Source of the DNA: Anaerolineae bacterium
GTDB taxonomy: Bacteria; Chloroflexota; Anaerolineae; JAADDB01
Assembly (NCBI GenBank): GCA_015489285.1
Contig: WGAA01000219.1
Location: forward strand, 1 to 7,101
DNA length: 7,101 bases
Direction: 5' to 3'
Each line of letters begins with the position of its first letter. Within the stretch, counting starts at the first letter, position 1. Under the pieces are notes generated by a model that saw only the letters and a program-made list of their open reading frames with translations, was not told the origin of the DNA and searched no databases. Shown here piece after piece: positions 5,138 to 7,101 of the stretch. The position numbers and the translations under genes are program-made.

Positions 5138-6637
5138 TTATTTCTTGTAGGCGTTGTACGCGGCCTGCTGGTCCGCGTAGATGATGTCGGCGACGCCCAC
5201 GATGGGCACGTTGGAGGTGACTTCCACGCTACCCATGAAGTTGTCGCCCAGGGCGGACATGAGCTCGTTGTACACGTCGGTTCGGTCCTTCAGGCTGGCC
5301 TTGAACCGGGTGTTGTAGCCGTGGTTCGTGCCCGCGGGGATGGTGTCGGTGAACTGGTAGGCCAGGCTGCCGTCCTTGCGGTACCACTTGACGGTGACGT
5401 TGGCCGGGTTGTTGGACACGTTCTGGACGAAGACGCTGGTGTAGCGGGCCCAGGCACTGCCGGCCTTCACCCGGTAGACGGCCGGGTAGAAGATGTTCGT
5501 GCTGCCCGTGGAGGTCCCTTCGGCCTGGTACATGCTGGCCCGCGGGGTGTTGCTGCCGCCGGCGAAGAAGGAGCGGCCCAGGTACACGGCGGCGAGGGGC
5601 TGGCCGTTGTTGGAGGTGACCCGCAGACCACCGACGAAGTTGTTGCCCAGAGCGTCGAAGACCGGGCCCGTGTGGTTAGGTCGGGTGCGGTTGCACAGCC
5701 CGGCGGGGTAGTTGGAGCAGAAGCGGGTGTTGTACCCCTTGGCCGCGTTGGGGGCGATGGTGTCGTTGAACTGGTAGAGGACCTGGCCATCGCGGTTCAG
5801 GAAGTAGACGGTAATGTTCGCGGTCTGGCTGCCCAGGTTCTGGATGATGTTACCGCCATCCTCGGCCCATTTGCCGTTGATGTAGCGGCGCTTGATGTTG
5901 GGGAACACGAGCTCCGTGTCGCCCTGGCTCAAGCAGTTATAGGCCTGGCTGAAGTCCCGCCAGAGCATGGTGACGACCGCGGCCAGTTTCTTGCCGTTGG
6001 AGGAGGTGATCTTCACGCTACCCAGCCAGCCGTCACCCGGCGGGGTGGTCACGGGCAGGCCCAGGTCGGTCAGGTCCCACACCTTGCTGGCTCCCTCCGC
6101 GATGGTGGCCCGTACGGGGTTGCCGGACCAGGCGTTGCCCGCGCGGTCGTAGAAGTAGAGTTCCACCTCCGCGTCGCCCGTGTCCGCGTTCTGCACCGCG
6201 ACGAGGGACTTCTGGACGTTATTGCGGGCGGCCAGGGAGGGGCAGTACAGGGTGGTCGCGCCCATGGGCACACCGCTGTAGGCGGCGGCCGTCGTCTGGT
6301 CCGCGCTCTGTCCGCCGGTCCAGTAAATGAAGGCCACGGAAGCGCCCTCCTGGTCCGAGGAGATGACGCCCGCGCCGTTCCACCCGTCGCCCAGGCCCGA
6401 GTCCGAGGCGAGGAAGTCGACCGCCCCGCGGGAGGCGACGTTGGCGGACTTGGTGGCTTCGATGACGCCACTCGGGTTGTAGTAGTCGATGGTCACGACG
6501 GCAGAGGAATCGCTCACGTTGAGGAAGCGCACATCGGTGCTGCCACTGCCGGGGTTCGGTCCGGCCGCGGCCATGGCCATTGTGGCCACAAGCAGCAAGG
6601 CAACGACGGCTACGAGAACACTTCGAAATCGACGCAT
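5138..6637 (-). CDS. Secreted four-repeat beta-rich envelope protein
   Basis: This 499-aa protein has a clear Sec signal (MRRFRS, then hydrophobic 7-23, AMA cleavage site at 21-23). The rest is about four tandem repeats: roughly 33-122, 128-236, 241-370 and 380-498. Recurring elements are a start like FPN, YPA or YCPS; a QN strand (QNADTGDAEVELYFYDRAG at 149-167, QNLGSQTANITVYFLNRDG at 266-284, QNVSNNPANVTVKWYRKDG at 405-423); D-T-I-A/P (292-295, 431-434) leading to GYNTRF (301-306, 440-445); and a closing GxxxVTSN (337-343, 470-476). It looks like an Ig-like beta sandwich family. No transmembrane helix, sortase signal or SLH domain is visible. Four cysteines occur: 132, 235, 307, 315. I chose the ATG at 6637 over 6748 because the signal peptide starts there and AAGGAGG lies 7 nt upstream. 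The strong ribosome binding site and promoter suggest high expression, as for a surface-layer or sheath protein (inference). Confidence 0.85.
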   Translation of the reverse strand: MRRFRSVLVAVVALLLVATMAMAAAGPNPGSGSTDVRFLNVSDSSAVVTIDYYNPSGVIEATKSANVASRGAVDFLASDSGLGDGWNGAGVISSDQEGASVAFIYWTGGQSADQTTAAAYSGVPMGATTLYCPSLAARNNVQKSLVAVQNADTGDAEVELYFYDRAGNAWSGNPVRATIAEGASKVWDLTDLGLPVTTPPGDGWLGSVKITSSNGKKLAAVVTMLWRDFSQAYNCLSQGDTELVFPNIKRRYINGKWAEDGGNIIQNLGSQTANITVYFLNRDGQVLYQFNDTIAPNAAKGYNTRFCSNYPAGLCNRTRPNHTGPVFDALGNNFVGGLRVTSNNGQPLAAVYLGRSFFAGGSNTPRASMYQAEGTSTGSTNIFYPAVYRVKAGSAWARYTSVFVQNVSNNPANVTVKWYRKDGSLAYQFTDTIPAGTNHGYNTRFKASLKDRTDVYNELMSALGDNFMGSVEVTSNVPIVGVADIIYADQQAAYNAYKK

Positions 6638-6681
6638 AATTTGCCTCCTTACATCCTTCTTAAATGGAATGGTGTTCTTCC

Positions 6682-6704
6682 GGGGGCTCGTTGCACATGC
6701 CCCC
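6682..6704 (-). promoter_or_regulatory. 5'-UTR hairpin of the secreted-protein message
   Basis: GGGGGC (6682-6687) pairs with GCCCCC (6699-6704) around an 11-nt loop. It would lie close to the 5' end of a transcript from the promoter at 6720-6748 and about 45 nt before the start codon, leaving the AAGGAGG free. Such hairpins often stabilise abundant messages; a regulatory role is possible but not shown. Confidence 0.4.
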
Positions 6705-6719
6705 CGTTGTCCACTTTCC

Positions 6720-6748
6720 AGAATACACCAAAGGGGAGGGGAGATCAA
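6720..6748 (-). promoter_or_regulatory. Sigma70-type promoter for the secreted-protein gene
   Basis: On the minus strand, TTGATC (6748-6743) and TATTCT (6725-6720) are separated by exactly 17 nt; each matches its consensus at four of six positions. An A/G-rich stretch (AAAAAGAG) lies just upstream and could act as a UP-like element. Transcription would start near 6713, giving a leader of about 75 nt. Confidence 0.55.
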
Positions 6749-6793
6749 TACTCTTTTTGGAGTAACTTGCCCTGCGGCGAGGGAAAATCGGTC

Positions 6794-6829
6794 GGGGAAT
6801 TCCCCTAATCCTTTTGGGTTAGGGGAAAT
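6794..6829. terminator. Hairpin with competing palindrome, possible terminator of the gene at the right edge
   Basis: Positions 6800-6811 pair with 6816-6827 around a TTTT loop (12 bp, with one T-G pair at 6809/6818). Overlapping it, 6794-6805 is a perfect 12-bp palindrome (GGGGAATTCCCC). The CCCC at 6802-6805 can therefore pair with GGGG on either side, giving two exclusive folds. A transcript from the right-hand minus-strand gene would pass here just before the next promoter, so termination is a reasonable role, but the following minus-strand sequence is only weakly T-rich. Confidence 0.45.
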
Positions 6830-6835
6830 ACGGGA

Positions 6836-7030
6836 CGTCAGGCGTCAGGCGTCATGCGTCAGGCGCAGGGAAGAGATCGGCGCTGCAGGCGCATCGTGGC
6901 GTGATGACGTGATGCGTAATGCGTGATACGTGATGCGTAACGTAGGGCCAGGATGGCGCGGCTGGGCCAATCTTGTCTCCGCGCCAGTCGGTTACTCGTT
7001 ACTCCGTTACTCGTTACGCTCGTTACGCTC
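6836..7030 (-). repeat. Composite 7-nt-periodic intergenic repeat, right copy (inverted)
   Basis: This is the counterpart of the left copy, on the minus strand, with blocks A (7017-6992), B (6959-6933) and C (6868-6850) in the same order. Aligning 471-555 with 7017-6933 without gaps gives about 71 of 85 matches by hand count. The plus strand shows clear heptamers: CGTCAGG, CGTCAGG, CGTCATG, CGTCAGG starting at 6836, 6843, 6850 and 6857; and CGTGATG, CGTAATG, CGTGATA, CGTGATG, CGTAACG starting at 6908, 6915, 6922, 6929 and 6936. At the right end CGTTACGCT is exactly doubled (7012-7020, 7021-7029), and the second copy contains the stop codon of the neighbouring gene. Confidence 0.8.
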
Positions 7031-7101
7031 CCCCATGAAAGAGGGCCAGGTCGTACTTGCCGTTGTCCAGGTGGATGATGCGGTGCTCCCGGCCCGATTC
7101 G
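7023..7101 (-). CDS. C-terminal end of a minus-strand protein (partial, unknown)
   Basis: Only the last 25 codons and a TAA stop (7025-7023) are in the window. The tail reads GREHRIIHLDNGKYDLALF followed by HGGA. It has the look of real coding sequence (alternating hydrophobic strand residues, GC-rich third positions), unlike the other frames here. It is too short to assign a family. The frame stays open to the window edge. Confidence 0.55.
   Translation of the reverse strand, partial: ESGREHRIIHLDNGKYDLALFHGGA

Larger units (their letters stand above)
6638..7022. other. Intergenic region with promoter, hairpins and repeats
   Basis: This 385-nt gap lies between two minus-strand genes. From right to left it holds the right copy of the composite repeat (6836-7030, reaching into the next gene), a hairpin cluster (6794-6829), a promoter (6720-6748) and a 5'-UTR hairpin (6682-6704) followed by the ribosome binding site. 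I see no credible small coding sequence. Confidence 0.8.

Noticed and set aside
6638..6748. Longer start for the secreted protein at 6748
   Set aside because: It would begin at the -35 element and bury the signal peptide. The ATG at 6637 has a perfect AAGGAGG.
5321..6808. 495-aa plus-strand open frame opposite the secreted-protein gene
   Set aside because: It is a GC-driven shadow, rich in Gly, Val, Arg and Ala with no domain. The opposite strand has signal peptide, ribosome binding site, promoter and repeats, and this frame runs through that promoter and the hairpin.
471..7017. Composite transposon bounded by terminal inverted repeats
   Set aside because: There is no transposase or integrase, no target-site duplication that I can see, and the repeats are internally repetitive and lie in intergenic regions on both sides. 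The right copy also runs into a gene end.

Overview
The window is GC-rich bacterial chromosome. The mix of a LysM/M23 peptidase, a membrane-anchored GH-like protein, a secreted multi-domain envelope protein and 7-nt-periodic intergenic repeats suggests a Chloroflexota lineage (Anaerolineae or a relative). That placement is an impression from protein style and repeats. No marker gene is present.

Layout from left to right. (1) Positions 1-418, minus strand: the N-terminus of a membrane-anchored TIM-barrel glycoside-hydrolase-like protein that leaves the window. (2) Positions 419-828: a divergent intergenic region with 7-nt-periodic repeats, a tandem palindrome (684-718) and a candidate promoter (728-755). 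(3) Plus strand: a two-gene unit, an 83-aa single-pass membrane protein (829-1080) followed by an adrenodoxin-reductase/FprA-like NADP-dependent flavoprotein (1097-2449). (4) Minus strand, meeting that unit stop to stop with 5 nt between: a cassette read from right to left. It runs from a secreted four-repeat protein (6637-5138) through a hairpin (5103-5071), a PAPS-type sulfotransferase (5028-4195) and an FkbM-type methyltransferase (4217-3303) to a LysM-LysM-M23 peptidase (3327-2455). The last three genes overlap by 23 and 25 nt and are probably translationally coupled. (5) Positions 6638-7022: promoter, 5'-UTR hairpin, a second hairpin and a second, inverted copy of the intergenic repeat element. 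(6) Positions 7023-7101: the last 25 codons of another minus-strand gene, whose stop codon lies inside the repeat.

How the genes may work together: the minus-strand cassette looks like a cell-envelope locus. It joins an abundant-looking exported repeat protein, two enzymes that could decorate a surface glycan or lipid (sulfation and O-methylation), and an exported peptidoglycan hydrolase or binding protein. The plus-strand pair looks like a separate redox unit, perhaps a reductase working near the membrane. Most worth a second look are the sulfotransferase/FkbM/M23 cassette beside the repeat protein, and the roughly 165-180-bp composite repeat in inverted orientation on both sides of the 6-kb gene block.
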